From positions 62,001 through 126,000 of the forward strand of contig NZ_JHVB01000007.1 of the NCBI RefSeq assembly GCF_000619925.1: a DNA stretch of 64,000 nt. The letters are read 5' to 3'. A program made the position numbers and the translations under genes. This DNA comes from Treponema sp. C6A8. Its GTDB lineage: Bacteria; Spirochaetota; Spirochaetia; Treponematales; Treponemataceae. The notes under the pieces were generated by a model, which worked only from the letters and a program-made list of their open reading frames with translations, ran no database searches and was not told the DNA's origin. Of this stretch, positions 26,397 to 35,252 are shown piece after piece (positions within the stretch are counted from its first letter, which is position 1; every line of letters starts with the position of its first letter).

Positions 26397-27023
26397 ATGA
26401 TTACAGTTTACATTTATCTGCTTGCCACTCTTGCAGACTGGGAAATCGGGTCACTTACGGCGGAGCTCAATTCAAAGCGTTTTTTCAGGCCTGATGCTCC
26501 CCAGCTTATCGTCAAGACGGTAGCGGTTTCAAAGGAGCCTGTAAAAACAATGGGCGGCCTTACAATCATTCCGGACTGCACGATTGATGAAATTGAAATG
26601 ACCGAAAAGACAGTTTTGATTTTACCCGGAGCGGACACATGGTCAGATGCTGAAAATGCTCAGATAATTCAGAAGGCTTCAGTTCTGCTTTCAAAAGGAG
26701 GAAGTGTATGCGCAATCTGCGGAGCTACGGTCGCTCTTGCAAATGCCGGAATTTTAAATGACAGGCCTCACACAAGTAACGGAAAGGGATTTTTAGATAT
26801 GTTCTGCCCGGATTATAAAGGTCAGAAATTTTATGTCGATCAGCCTGCCGTGAGCGACGGAAACCTTATTACAGGAAGCGCAACAGGCTCCCTCATGTGG
26901 GCAAAACTGATTATCGAAAACCTTGGCCTTTTTAAGCCGGAAACTCTTGAAGCCTGGTATGCATATTTTTCAACAGGTAAAGCTGAACATTTCTTTGCGC
27001 TGATGCAAAGCCTTGAGCAATAA
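26397..27023 (+). CDS. DJ-1/PfpI superfamily protein
   Basis: 208 residues with the glutamine-amidotransferase-like fold: LILPGADTWSD and the nucleophile elbow VCAICGATVALANAG, in which Cys near residue 103 is the expected reactive residue. Related bacterial proteins are glyoxalase III, deglycase-like or amidase-like. The substrate is unknown. An AAGGAG box precedes the ATG, and expression is probably controlled by the divergent WYL regulator. Confidence 0.8.
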   Translation: MITVYIYLLATLADWEIGSLTAELNSKRFFRPDAPQLIVKTVAVSKEPVKTMGGLTIIPDCTIDEIEMTEKTVLILPGADTWSDAENAQIIQKASVLLSKGGSVCAICGATVALANAGILNDRPHTSNGKGFLDMFCPDYKGQKFYVDQPAVSDGNLITGSATGSLMWAKLIIENLGLFKPETLEAWYAYFSTGKAEHFFALMQSLEQ

Positions 27024-27045
27024 ATCTAGCTTCCCGGCTTTGCTA

Positions 27046-27795
27046 TCAGCCAATCCTTACAGGACAAAGATAACGAGCGTCAAAAACATGCATAACTCCA
27101 GCCTCATATTTCAGAGCAAGCCTTGCTGCTTCCTTTGCATGGATAATCGTCGTATCGTAGACAGGAAGAAGGCTGTCTTTCTGTCTGATGAGCATGCCGA
27201 TTTCCGTGCAGCCCAAAATTACGCCCTCAGCCCCCTGCTCTTTGAGATAAGCTATGATTCTCTGGTATTCCCTGCGGGAAGAGTCCAGAACCTTTCCAAG
27301 GCAAAGCTCATTGAAGATAACGTCGTTCACAAGCTCTATGTCCTTTTCGCCAGGAAGAAGGACTTCAAGGCCGGCCGCTTTGAGCTTATCTTTAATAAAG
27401 TTCTGAGTCATTGTGAATTTTGTGCCCAGCAGGGCTACCTTTTTGATTCCGTCGCGCCTGATTGCTTTTGCTGTTGCGTCCGCAATGTGAAGAATCGGGA
27501 TTTTGATTTCTTTTTCAATTTGCGGAACAAGTTTGTGCATTGTATTGGTAGCGATTACGATAAAATCCGCTCCGGCACCCTCCAGCCTTTTTGCCGCATC
27601 CGAAAGGATTCTTGCGTTTCCGTCCCAATTGCCGCTCGACATATTTGCTTCAAGCTCGTCAAAGTCAACGTTGTACATTAAAATCTTTGAGCTGTGAAAG
27701 CCCCCCAAAGCCGAAACGACTTCCCTGTTCAAAATTTCATAATAAGTGATTGTGCTTTCCCAGCTCATTCCGCCGATTAAACCGATTGTCTTCAT
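27046..27795 (-). CDS. Aspartate/glutamate racemase family protein
   Basis: About 249 residues starting MKTIGLIGGMSWEST, the characteristic opening of the aspartate racemase family. The two catalytic cysteine regions are present in variant form: VIATNTMHK has Thr at the usual first cysteine, and LGCTEIGML provides the second. The YgeA-like aspartate/glutamate racemases include members with such a substitution, so the activity may be racemase of reduced range or non-canonical. A phased repeat (copy D) ends about 53 bp upstream. Single gene, convergent with the DJ-1 gene. Confidence 0.75.
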   Translation of the reverse strand: MKTIGLIGGMSWESTITYYEILNREVVSALGGFHSSKILMYNVDFDELEANMSSGNWDGNARILSDAAKRLEGAGADFIVIATNTMHKLVPQIEKEIKIPILHIADATAKAIRRDGIKKVALLGTKFTMTQNFIKDKLKAAGLEVLLPGEKDIELVNDVIFNELCLGKVLDSSRREYQRIIAYLKEQGAEGVILGCTEIGMLIRQKDSLLPVYDTTIIHAKEAARLALKYEAGVMHVFDARYLCPVRIG

Positions 27796-27847
27796 TATAT
27801 TTCTCCCTGCTGCCAATATAAAATAATACAAAAAAAAGAAGAACGAG

Positions 27848-27885
27848 TTTCAGATGAGATGCATATTTTTACAGATGAAATGCAT
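27848..27885 (-). repeat. 21-bp-phased direct repeat element, copy D
   Basis: Minus strand: TGCATTTCATC, 10 nt, TGCATCTCATC, TGAAAC, then a T-rich stretch and TATTAT before the racemase gene. Orientation matches the other gene-proximal copies. Confidence 0.75.
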
Positions 27886-27951
27886 TCTACCCTGTGCCGG
27901 CCGGCGGAAGAACTTTGGAGTAAAAAACGTTAAAAATGGGGCTTGTATACA

Positions 27952-28077
27952 AGGTCATATCGTGAATATAAAGCCGGAAAATGTACAAACAAGGAATTAA
28001 ATTATGCTTCAAGACAGATGAAAAGCGCCGGTTTCAGAATTACCTGGAACAAGCCGGAGGAGGATATAAAAGCTTAA
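27952..28077 (+). pseudogene. C-terminal coding remnant
   Basis: An open frame without start reads SYREYKAGKCTNKELNYASR and QMKSAGFRITWNKPEEDIKA before TAA. Protein-like but not assigned to a family with confidence. It lies in the 27886-28359 gap, which otherwise contains a poly-G hairpin and a long terminator-like hairpin. Confidence 0.35.
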
Positions 28078-28187
28078 AAAAAATTGTTATTTTTAAGCAA
28101 AAAATCCTTGCTTTCCTGAAATTTCAGACCTATAATCAGTTTTAGGAATGGCAAATATAATAAAATATTATTATACTATAATACTGA

Positions 28188-28208
28188 CTAGTACGGGGGG
28201 GGTACTAG
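28188..28208. other. Inverted repeat enclosing a G8 tract
   Basis: CTAGTAC (28188-28194) and GTACTAG (28202-28208) flank a run of eight G (28195-28202, the last one shared with the right arm). Homopolymer inside a palindrome in a non-coding region; function unknown, possibly slippage-prone. Confidence 0.4.
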
Positions 28209-28244
28209 AAGAGTAAAAAATTTACATAGTCTCATAAATAGAAT

Positions 28245-28296
28245 AAAGGATGCTTTCTTTGTCCGATTAATTTTTTGGGCAAGGGGAGCATCCTTT
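28245..28296 (+). terminator. Long two-part terminator-like hairpin
   Basis: AAAGGATGCT (28245-28254) pairs with AGCATCCTTT (28287-28296), and an inner CTTTGTCC...GGGCAAGG pair extends it. It is followed by GTTTATTTT. It ends about 60 bp before the lipoprotein gene and may also insulate it from upstream transcription. Confidence 0.55.
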
Positions 28297-28359
28297 GTTT
28301 ATTTTAAACTGTAATTTTTCGTCAAAACGGCGGAGAAAATATTCAATCAGGAGGATAGG

Positions 28360-29064
28360 ATGAAAAATCTTATGAAATGTGCGGCAATTCTTGCTGCAAC
28401 CTTACTTGCATTTGGATTTGCATCGTGTAAAACCAACTCGGATGATGGTTCGGGAACAGAGGCAAAAATAATTAATCTCAAGCCTATGGAACAAGCGACT
28501 GCCGATGACATAGGAAAAGTAATCGGAGCAGATGGTTATATTTATGCCAATAAAGCCGCTGCGGAAGCCAAAGGAACAACAGCATCTGCTATGATTGCGT
28601 ATGTAGGAAGCGCAACAGAACCTACATCTTCAGACATTAATGCGTCTATGGAAGGCCATGCGCATGGTCTTGCCATCGCGCTTAGCAATGCAGGTAGCTG
28701 GCAGGCAAGCTGGAGCGCCGCAATAACTAGCGCAGCCTCTTATGCAGCGGCAAGGCCTGCTAGAGCGAGTACATGGCGTTTGCCGTCCGCATACCAATGG
28801 ATGTGGATGCTTAAGGGCTGCGGCAGTAATATAACTCCTAAGACAAATATTGGAGATGCCCTGGAGTTTCAAAATGGAAATATCTCTAATTTGAGTCAGG
28901 CTTGTGGCGGCGTATCTGTATATAACAAATATTGGACATCTACCGAAAAAGATAAGGATAATGCCTATGAATGTAGATGCAATAATCAGCATAAATTCCA
29001 GTCTGCCACCAAATCACAAGATGAACTTGCTGGTATTTGGGCAATCGCAATCTTTGCGTTCTAG
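28360..29064 (+). CDS. Lipoprotein with FISUMP/DUF1566-like C-terminal domain
   Basis: 234 residues with a lipoprotein signal peptide (lipobox FASC near residue 23). The C-terminal part has STWRLPSAYQWMWMLKGCG and KYWTSTEKDKDNAYECR, the R-LPS...W and YWTST pattern of DUF1566 or Fibrobacter-major-paralogue domains, usually exported and of uncertain function. A strong AGGAGGAT ribosome-binding site precedes ATG. No operon partners; a GC-rich repeat follows directly. Confidence 0.7.
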   Translation: MKNLMKCAAILAATLLAFGFASCKTNSDDGSGTEAKIINLKPMEQATADDIGKVIGADGYIYANKAAAEAKGTTASAMIAYVGSATEPTSSDINASMEGHAHGLAIALSNAGSWQASWSAAITSAASYAAARPARASTWRLPSAYQWMWMLKGCGSNITPKTNIGDALEFQNGNISNLSQACGGVSVYNKYWTSTEKDKDNAYECRCNNQHKFQSATKSQDELAGIWAIAIFAF

Positions 29065-29071
29065 TGTAACA

Positions 29072-29211
29072 GCGTGAGGGATAGTAGCAGCAGCCCGAAA
29101 GGGCTGTTCCGAAGCGAGTGGTTAGCGAGCGGAGGAATGGAGCGCGGTTAGCGCGGAACTGCGGATAGCCCGACCGGCTGCGGAACGTAAGTGAAGCAGC
29201 CGGGCACGCCC
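29072..29211 (+). repeat. GC-rich interspersed repeat, family A, full copy
   Basis: Starts GCGTGAGGGAT, has CAGCCCGAAAGGGCTG, AGCGAGTGG and GCGCGGTTAGCGCGG hairpin blocks, then CGGATAGCCCGACC, a GCTGCGG...CCGGGC hairpin and ends GCACGCCC. The order matches the reverse complement of 41889-41990. Rest of the 29212-29328 stretch: no gene seen. Confidence 0.6.
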
Positions 29212-29328
29212 ATTAATTGTGGATGAATCTGGCTGCTACTCCCTTACCAGTTTCTATGTTCAATGCAATAAAACTCCGCGTTTGTTACGCTACAATGATG
29301 ATATAGGAGAAAAATAAAAAGCATTGTT

Positions 29329-29368
29329 TTTTAGACAAGATGCACTCCATTGCCGATGAAATGCATCT
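29329..29368 (-). repeat. 21-bp-phased direct repeat element, copy E
   Basis: Minus strand: TGCATTTCATC, 10 nt, TGCATCTTGTC, TAAAA. It is the only copy with no intact gene downstream in its orientation; it sits just after the 3' end of the MFS gene, and the sequence to its left has only a short broken frame. Confidence 0.75.
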
Positions 29369-29381
29369 TGAAATTACGATT

Positions 29382-30653
29382 TTATTCCTCGCTGAAATGA
29401 TATTTTTTCATGAACCTTGCGTTTAAAAGACACCAGGCACTTCCAACAAGGCCAAGAATGAGCATCATCATGGCAGCTCCTGAGCCTTTACCGCTTCCGA
29501 AGAGAGAAGTCAGCATGGCAGAATTTGAATGAGCTTCCATAAAAGGCTCGCACAGGCTGTCAACCATAAAGCCACCGAGGAAAAGTCCTATTGGTCTTGT
29601 AAAAAACTGGAGTGTATTCCTGCATGCGTAAACGCGTCCCTGAAGTTCCACTGGAATTGAGCTCCTCAGGATAACTTCCAGATTTGCACCCATTACAGGA
29701 ACCAGAATCCACCCGATGACCTGACTTATGCACCAGAGAATCGGTTCCCGTGAAAAAGCAAGAATAAAATTCTCGCTTCCCATAGAAATAAGCATTGTGA
29801 TGAATACGACTTTCACGCGGTCTTTTGGCTTTGGCATGTAAGAAACCAAAAAACTTCCCACGACCATCGCTGCCCCTGCACAAGATGTCACTAATCCAAG
29901 GACATTGCTGCCTCCTCTTGGATTCGGAATTACGTAGGCCGGAAGAGTTGCGCTGGAAGCAAAGGCAATCAGATTTATTCCAGACATGAAAAGAAGCAGA
30001 GTCAGAATCATCGGTGATTTTTTGAGGAAAGAAAGGCCTTCCCCTGCCAGTTTCAACGTTCCTTCCTTTTTTACTGATTGAGTTTCTGGAATTTTGATAA
30101 ATCCTGCCAGTGCGGTAAATGCCACAACAAAAGTAAGAATATCCACTGCAATGACAATATCAAGTCCGAACGCTGCATACAAAGCCGTTGCAAGCAGAGG
30201 ATTCAAAATTGAATTGACGGAGCGCAAAAGTGAATTGAGACCGCTTGTTTTCTGGTAACATTCTTTTGGAACAATCAGCGTCATGGTCACTTCTGAAGCC
30301 GGCTGCTGGACGGTATTCATGAGACCAGAAACAGCATTGATTACATAAAGATGCCATACTGCAAGAGTATTAGTTTTATATAGAAGAAAAACTGCCAGAG
30401 TCGAAAGAGCCGCCAAAGTGTCACAGACAAGCATGGTGTGCTTTTTTTTCCATCGGTCGGTCAATGCTCCGGCAAAAATGCTCATGAGAACATAAGGCAC
30501 ATAGGAACAGATTGTAAGGGTCGCCGTGCTTAAAGCGGAACCAGTTTTTTCGTACAGCCAGAGCGTAAGTGCAAAAGCCGTGATGCTGCTTCCAAGTTGT
30601 GAAAGTCCCTGAGTGCTCCAGAGAATATAATAGTCGCGTAATTTATTTTTCAT
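29382..30653 (-). CDS. MFS permease (drug efflux type)
   Basis: About 423 residues starting MKNKLRDYYILWSTQGLSQLG, with an AAGAGG box upstream; the longer frame starts in a region without signal. About 12 membrane helices. The loop GALTDRWKKKHTM between helices 2 and 3 is the MFS motif A. It resembles enterobactin/macrolide-exporter-like MFS_3 proteins. The substrate is unknown. The 30654-30941 stretch upstream holds only weakly protein-like, broken frames and no gene I can support. Confidence 0.8.
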   Translation of the reverse strand: MKNKLRDYYILWSTQGLSQLGSSITAFALTLWLYEKTGSALSTATLTICSYVPYVLMSIFAGALTDRWKKKHTMLVCDTLAALSTLAVFLLYKTNTLAVWHLYVINAVSGLMNTVQQPASEVTMTLIVPKECYQKTSGLNSLLRSVNSILNPLLATALYAAFGLDIVIAVDILTFVVAFTALAGFIKIPETQSVKKEGTLKLAGEGLSFLKKSPMILTLLLFMSGINLIAFASSATLPAYVIPNPRGGSNVLGLVTSCAGAAMVVGSFLVSYMPKPKDRVKVVFITMLISMGSENFILAFSREPILWCISQVIGWILVPVMGANLEVILRSSIPVELQGRVYACRNTLQFFTRPIGLFLGGFMVDSLCEPFMEAHSNSAMLTSLFGSGKGSGAAMMMLILGLVGSAWCLLNARFMKKYHFSEE

Positions 30654-30941
30654 TTTCTTTGCCTCTTTTAATAAGTTTGTGATTCGTGAAGAAGCAAAGC
30701 CTGAGGAATTGAATTTTAATCTTCCTCCATACAGATTCCTCAAGCCCTGCATGGAGAAGAAGTTTCACATCTCTTCATTTTTTACCCCCTGACAAAAGAT
30801 TTTGTAACTATTCTGAGTACTTCATAGGCGTAAAGCGTATTCCTAGCCCCCGCCTGTGATAACTTCCGTCCACAAACATAAAGCAGATGTGGCGTTTTTC
30901 TGCCCTTATGGTGCAGAGAGCGACAAGATGGATGCATGGAA

Positions 30942-31928
30942 TTAAAATTTATGACTCCAGCTGAAAATCAATCTCTGGAAGAACCATTCAGTTCCGACTT
31001 TCTGTGCAAAAAGCGCGTCTTCTGCCTCATCAAGCTCTTTATCAAAAGATCTGCGTGTCGAAAACTGAGCTATACAGGTAAGCTCATCTTTTTCGGCAAA
31101 CTTAAACTGACAAAGTCCCGCAAGTGAATGCTGTGTAAAGGCTCCGTCGTAGGAAGCATCAAAATCCCCGTAATCACCGCCGTCATAATGACCGTAGGCC
31201 GTGTACATAAAGCCCGCCCGGTAAAGCACAAGAGGCATCTGATATGCCAGGATTCCGCAGAACTCGTACTGAAGCCCCTCTACCCTGTTTTTGTCGCCCT
31301 GCCATTCATAAGGCGTGTGCCTTCCCAGTCCTGCAATCCCGGAATAGAAGGTCTTGTAAGAAGCAAGCATAATAAGGTGATTCCAGTCGCCGGGAATTAA
31401 AGCGCCCGTATCAAACATTAAAGTTCCCTGTGCCCAGACTTCATAAAAAGGATGAGAAAATGTTGAAAGCGCTTCGTATTTTCTTGATTTTTCGTCAAGG
31501 GCGCAAAGTCCTTCAAATCCCAACATATTCCAGCCGAAGCCAATCGAACCTCCTCCTTTAAAGACAAGGAATGGGAAAGGCTGAAAACCAAGTGCAAGCT
31601 GAGGACGGACAGAGAGCGGCGTAAGTTCAAAAGCTCCAGTCAAAACCACATTCGCATCTTTTAAAAGCCAGTGCCCGCCCAATGGAGTTTTAATCATATA
31701 ATCCACAAAAAGCTGGGAACGGCATTCAAAACCGCTGTATGCCCCTGTAAGTCCCGCAAAATGCGTGCCGCTGCTTCCTGACTGAGTTTTGGACTCTGGA
31801 TAATAAAGAAGGTCTGTCGTCAAATAAACTGAAAGCGGAGAAGTCTCCTATTTTTTGGCTTCCTGACCGCTAAGAAGATTTACCCCTGCTGTAAGAATCA
31901 AAAATGCAAGAACTCTTCTTTTTTTCAT
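30942..31928 (-). pseudogene. Outer-membrane-like protein interrupted by one in-frame TAG
   Basis: From an ATG at 31928 the frame reads MKKRRVLAFLILTAGVNLL then SGQEAKK, a good signal peptide, then TAG at 31848-31850, then continues in the same frame as ETSPLSVYLTTDLLYYPES and 293 further residues to a proper C-terminal Phe. The body is rich in aromatic beta-strands (barrel-like). Its ATG overlaps the stop of the serine-hydrolase gene as ATGA. It is therefore either a recent nonsense mutation, a sequencing error, or a read-through stop. Restart at the TTG (31823) would yield a protein without a signal. Confidence 0.65.
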
Positions 31929-33118
31929 TTTTCAGCTCCAATATTTGTGTTCAAATTGTAAAATGCTTCTATATAATTCCAGCCCTCTATACCGTACTTT
32001 TCACCAAAGCGCACGATAACAGTGTTTGCCAGCGGCGAAATGTAGATAAACTGTCCTTTGTTTCCGTAGGCAAAAAAGTCGCTTTCTGCATCCGGCCGCT
32101 TCATCACATACCAGTGAAAACCGTAGAAACCACCCTTATTGCAGGCCCCGCCAAAGATTTTCTGTCCAAAAGGATCCTTGTAATATTCGCTGTCATTTTT
32201 GCCGTTGCCAGGCGAAAGAGATTCTTCAATCCATTTTTTACTGATAACGACCTTGCCGTCAAAAAGACCTCCGTCACGGTAAAGACAGCCGAATTTAGCA
32301 AAGTCTAGAGCCCGCGCGTTGATTCCGCTTTCCATTTTCTCAAAGGCATCATCATCGCTGTCAAGGCTCCAGCTTGCGTCTGACTCCGTTCCGATTTTTG
32401 ACCAGATTGACCGGCTCAGATAAGAGCTTACAGACTGGCCGCTGGCCCGCTCGATAATCAGTCCAAGAAGAATCGGGTTGTAATTGTTGTAAAGAAAATG
32501 AAGGCCGGGTTCTTCATCAACCAGCGTTTTTGTAAGAGCAAGCTTTCGCAAGTCCGGATCGAAATAAGTTTTTGTATCATCATGGCGGGAAAAACCTTCG
32601 GAATACAAAATGCCGGACGACATTGTAATAAGGTGCCTGATTGTGATTTTTGAAAAACGCTTGTCACGCTCCAGAAGCTCAGGAAGATAAGTGGTGATTG
32701 GCTCGTCAACTCCAGGGATTTTCCCCGCGTCAATCAAAGTGCCAATCATCGCCGAGTCAAAGCTTTTTGCCACCGAAAAAGACGTTACGGTTGAATACTC
32801 GTCATAACCCCTGCCGTATTTTTCAAAAAGAATCGAATTTCCTTTGATAACAAGGATAGCCTGTGTTTTAGTTTTGGCGAAAAACTTTTCTAAATCATCA
32901 GTTCCAAACGCTTTTTTGAGCATTTCTTCTATACTGGCATCAATTTCCCGCTTAAAAGGCTTGGGATTTTCGCTGGCCGCAATCTCCCGGTCCGGAAAAT
33001 ACAAATAATCCTTAACGCTGGCATCACGCCGAACAAAGGCACGCCAGGCTGTCGTTGTGCATCCATCAAAAAAGGCAGATGAAAGTAAAAAAATAAGTAA
33101 AATTATTTTGTTCCGCAT
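31925..33118 (-). CDS. Serine hydrolase of the beta-lactamase (class C/PBP4-like) family, lipoprotein
   Basis: About 397 residues starting at the Met that opens a lipoprotein signal (MRNKIILLIFLLSSAFFDGC). It has the SxxK nucleophile motif in TSFSVAKSFDSAMIGTLID, the YxN motif in HFLYNNYNPILLGLIIE and a late GGACNKGGFYGFHW region. Family members include 6-aminohexanoate hydrolases, esterases and DD-peptidases as well as lactamases, so antibiotic hydrolysis is not implied. It forms a coupled pair with the interrupted outer-membrane protein. Repeat copy F lies about 65 bp upstream. Confidence 0.8.
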   Translation of the reverse strand: MRNKIILLIFLLSSAFFDGCTTTAWRAFVRRDASVKDYLYFPDREIAASENPKPFKREIDASIEEMLKKAFGTDDLEKFFAKTKTQAILVIKGNSILFEKYGRGYDEYSTVTSFSVAKSFDSAMIGTLIDAGKIPGVDEPITTYLPELLERDKRFSKITIRHLITMSSGILYSEGFSRHDDTKTYFDPDLRKLALTKTLVDEEPGLHFLYNNYNPILLGLIIERASGQSVSSYLSRSIWSKIGTESDASWSLDSDDDAFEKMESGINARALDFAKFGCLYRDGGLFDGKVVISKKWIEESLSPGNGKNDSEYYKDPFGQKIFGGACNKGGFYGFHWYVMKRPDAESDFFAYGNKGQFIYISPLANTVIVRFGEKYGIEGWNYIEAFYNLNTNIGAEK

Positions 33119-33182
33119 AAAACTATTCCTTTTTTTTCTCTTACCCAAAGAATAGTCAAAAGATTTATTTTATAAAATATGT

Positions 33183-33219
33183 TTTATACAAGATGCAGCT
33201 TTTTGCCGATGAAATGCAT
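33183..33219 (-). repeat. 21-bp-phased direct repeat element, copy F
   Basis: Minus strand: TGCATTTCATC, 10 nt, TGCATCTTGTA, TAAAAC, then TTTTATAAAAT as a possible -10 before the serine-hydrolase gene. Confidence 0.75.
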
Positions 33220-33364
33220 TGAAAAACAAGAATTAATCCCAGTCCGATCTTGCCATACAAAAGTCCTTTCCTCAATTATTTTACTCGATTATTTTCGACT
33301 CGGTTACAACCGAGTAAAATAATAATAGCAAGAAGAAAATCAGTAAAGAAAGATTCTAATCGCC

Positions 33365-34315
33365 CTATTCTCCTGTCGGAACATCCGCGTTCAGGCTTTT
33401 GTTGCGATAATTTAGATTGGTTCTGAGCGAATAGCCCATCTTTTCCCAGAATGAATTTGCCTTGTCGTTGTCTTTAAAGACAAGGCCAAAGGCCTTTGTG
33501 ATTCCTTCTTTTTTTAGGGCTTCCTCCGCCTTATCGACAAGTGCGCGGGCGATTCCCAGGCGTTGAAAATCTGGATGTACGCAAAGATGGTGGATGATTG
33601 CCCTTCGCCCGTCGTGACCTGTGAGAATCGCGCCGACGATTTTTCCGCCGCTTGTTGCTGCAAAGCATGTAGTGGGATTACGCTTCATGTAGCGGGTGAT
33701 TCCTTCGCGGCTGTCGTCCACAGAATTCAAGGCTCGCTTTGTCTGCTCAACCTGATTCCAGAGTTCCCAAAGCTCATCATAATCTGCAGGACTAAGTGTC
33801 TTGTAAGAGATTTCGTCTGTTTCCTTTTCTATTTTTTTTCTGAAAATTCCAGAGTCTTCTCCCCAGACACTTTTCATCTTTCCAACGAATTCAAAACCGT
33901 ATTTTTCGTAAAGGCCTTTTTCGTCTGATGAAACATAAACGTATTCTGATTCCGGGTAGAGAGTAGCGGCATTATTCATGCAGTGTTCGATAATTTGTCC
34001 TGCAAGATGACGGCCACGATAGGCTGGAGCTGTGAACACGAATCCAATCCATGGTTTGAGATTGCTTTCAATTTCATCCCTGTCGCAAAATGTTAAAAAA
34101 GAGGCGATGGTAAATTTGCCATCAGTAAGTTTCTCTTCGTCAAGCAAAAGATATAAGCTGCCTTTCCCAAGCTTCTGGTGGAAAGAGCCATCTTTTAAAA
34201 GTGAAAGCAAAAAGGGAATCGCGCCCCATTCTTTTGAATGAGCCTGCATCTGAGCCAGAATGCTTTCTTTGTCTTCATAAGAAAAATAGTCTTTTAAAAT
34301 AAATGCTGTTTTCAA
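33365..34315 (-). CDS. Tandem GNAT acetyltransferase
   Basis: 316 residues with two GNAT domains. The first has IGFVFTAPAYRGRHLAGQIIEHC near 92-114. The second has HLCVHPDFQRLGIARALVDKAE near 243-264, followed by FWEKMGYSLRTN. Both carry acetyl-CoA-binding loops, so both may be active or one structural. It is the distal member of a run of three same-strand GNAT genes with short gaps, probably one transcript together with the phosphatase and cupin genes upstream. Confidence 0.8.
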   Translation of the reverse strand: MKTAFILKDYFSYEDKESILAQMQAHSKEWGAIPFLLSLLKDGSFHQKLGKGSLYLLLDEEKLTDGKFTIASFLTFCDRDEIESNLKPWIGFVFTAPAYRGRHLAGQIIEHCMNNAATLYPESEYVYVSSDEKGLYEKYGFEFVGKMKSVWGEDSGIFRKKIEKETDEISYKTLSPADYDELWELWNQVEQTKRALNSVDDSREGITRYMKRNPTTCFAATSGGKIVGAILTGHDGRRAIIHHLCVHPDFQRLGIARALVDKAEEALKKEGITKAFGLVFKDNDKANSFWEKMGYSLRTNLNYRNKSLNADVPTGE

Positions 34316-34325
34316 TTCTGCATCC

Positions 34326-34775
34326 TTAAAGCGACAGGTTCATCCCCTCGCCGTTGTCATTAAAGCCAAGGCTCTTGTAGAGCGGATGTCCCATCTGTGT
34401 CGCGTCAAGGCTGATTTCCGTAACGCCGCGGGACTTTGCTTCTTCAATCAAATACTCAACCATCATTTTTCCAACTCCGCGCCTGCGGAATTGAGCCCTT
34501 GTGTAGACGTTCATAAGATGCGCCCTCTTTCCCGTGGGATGGTCAAAGGTGGGCATGACATTGATGTAGCTCAGGCTTGCACAGCCTGCGATTTTATCTC
34601 CGTCCATTGCAAAAACTGTCGTCTGCTCGCCCTTCAAAAAATATTCGCGGCTGCATTCGACCAGAGTTTTGTCAAAGGGTGCGTTTTCATCAAGGCCGTT
34701 TACAATCCGCAGCATTTCAAGGCGGATTTGCATCAAGGTCTCAATGTCGTTCTGGTCCGTTTTCTTTATCTGCAT
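34326..34775 (-). CDS. GNAT family N-acetyltransferase
   Basis: 149 residues. NVYTRAQFRRRGVGKMMVEYLIEEAKSRGVTEISLDAT is the acetyl-CoA-binding region (residues 90-127), and the domain closes with YKSLGFND. Substrate unknown. The gene is 10 bp upstream of the tandem GNAT and 30 bp downstream of another GNAT. Confidence 0.85.
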   Translation of the reverse strand: MQIKKTDQNDIETLMQIRLEMLRIVNGLDENAPFDKTLVECSREYFLKGEQTTVFAMDGDKIAGCASLSYINVMPTFDHPTGKRAHLMNVYTRAQFRRRGVGKMMVEYLIEEAKSRGVTEISLDATQMGHPLYKSLGFNDNGEGMNLSL

Positions 34776-34805
34776 TTTGATTTACCTTCCATACTATGTG
34801 ATTTG

Positions 34806-35228
34806 TTATTTTGCCTTTTGGAATAGCATAAGTCTCTGAGCTTCATTGAAGTCAAAGCCGAGTTTTTTATAGAAGGGAATCTTATCCGGCATTGCGCAAA
34901 GTTCAACAAAAATATCCGTCCCCTTTATTCCGTTTTCGCTGATGAATTTCAAAATCTCGTTTATGAGCATCCGTCCAAGGCCCTTGCCCTGATACTCCGG
35001 TCTCACAACAACATCCTTTATATAATAATCAAGTCCCATGTCCCCGATTACGCGGGCCATTGCAATTATTTTATCACCGTCAAATATCGAAACCCTGAAA
35101 AGAGTGTGTTCCATGGCAAGCCGGGTCTGCTCCAGTGCAGGTCCCTCGCCCCAGCCAACTGCCTGCCAAAGCTCTATAAATTGCTCTGCTGTCAGCTCGT
35201 TGTATTTTACAATCAATTCCTTCACCAT
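34806..35228 (-). CDS. GNAT family N-acetyltransferase
   Basis: 140 residues, a minimal GNAT: MARVIGDMGLDYYIKDVVVRPEYQGKGLGRMLINEILKF with the QGKGLGR loop, ending FYKKLGFDFNEAQRLMLF. It is like small YjgM/PA-type acetyltransferases. Part of the 36.2-33.4 kb minus-strand gene string. Confidence 0.85.
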   Translation of the reverse strand: MVKELIVKYNELTAEQFIELWQAVGWGEGPALEQTRLAMEHTLFRVSIFDGDKIIAMARVIGDMGLDYYIKDVVVRPEYQGKGLGRMLINEILKFISENGIKGTDIFVELCAMPDKIPFYKKLGFDFNEAQRLMLFQKAK

Positions 35229-35252
35229 TTTTTCCTCCCTATCCTGTCACCC

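Noticed and set aside
31848..31850. TAG as a pyrrolysine codon
   Set aside because: A single TAG after a signal peptide, no Pyl machinery in the window, and a protein type with no known pyrrolysine; nonsense mutation or sequencing error is simpler.
33298..33315. ACTCGGTT/AACCGAGT hairpin as a terminator
   Set aside because: A good 8-bp stem, but no T tract follows on either strand and it is not at a consistent distance from a stop codon. Left unassigned.
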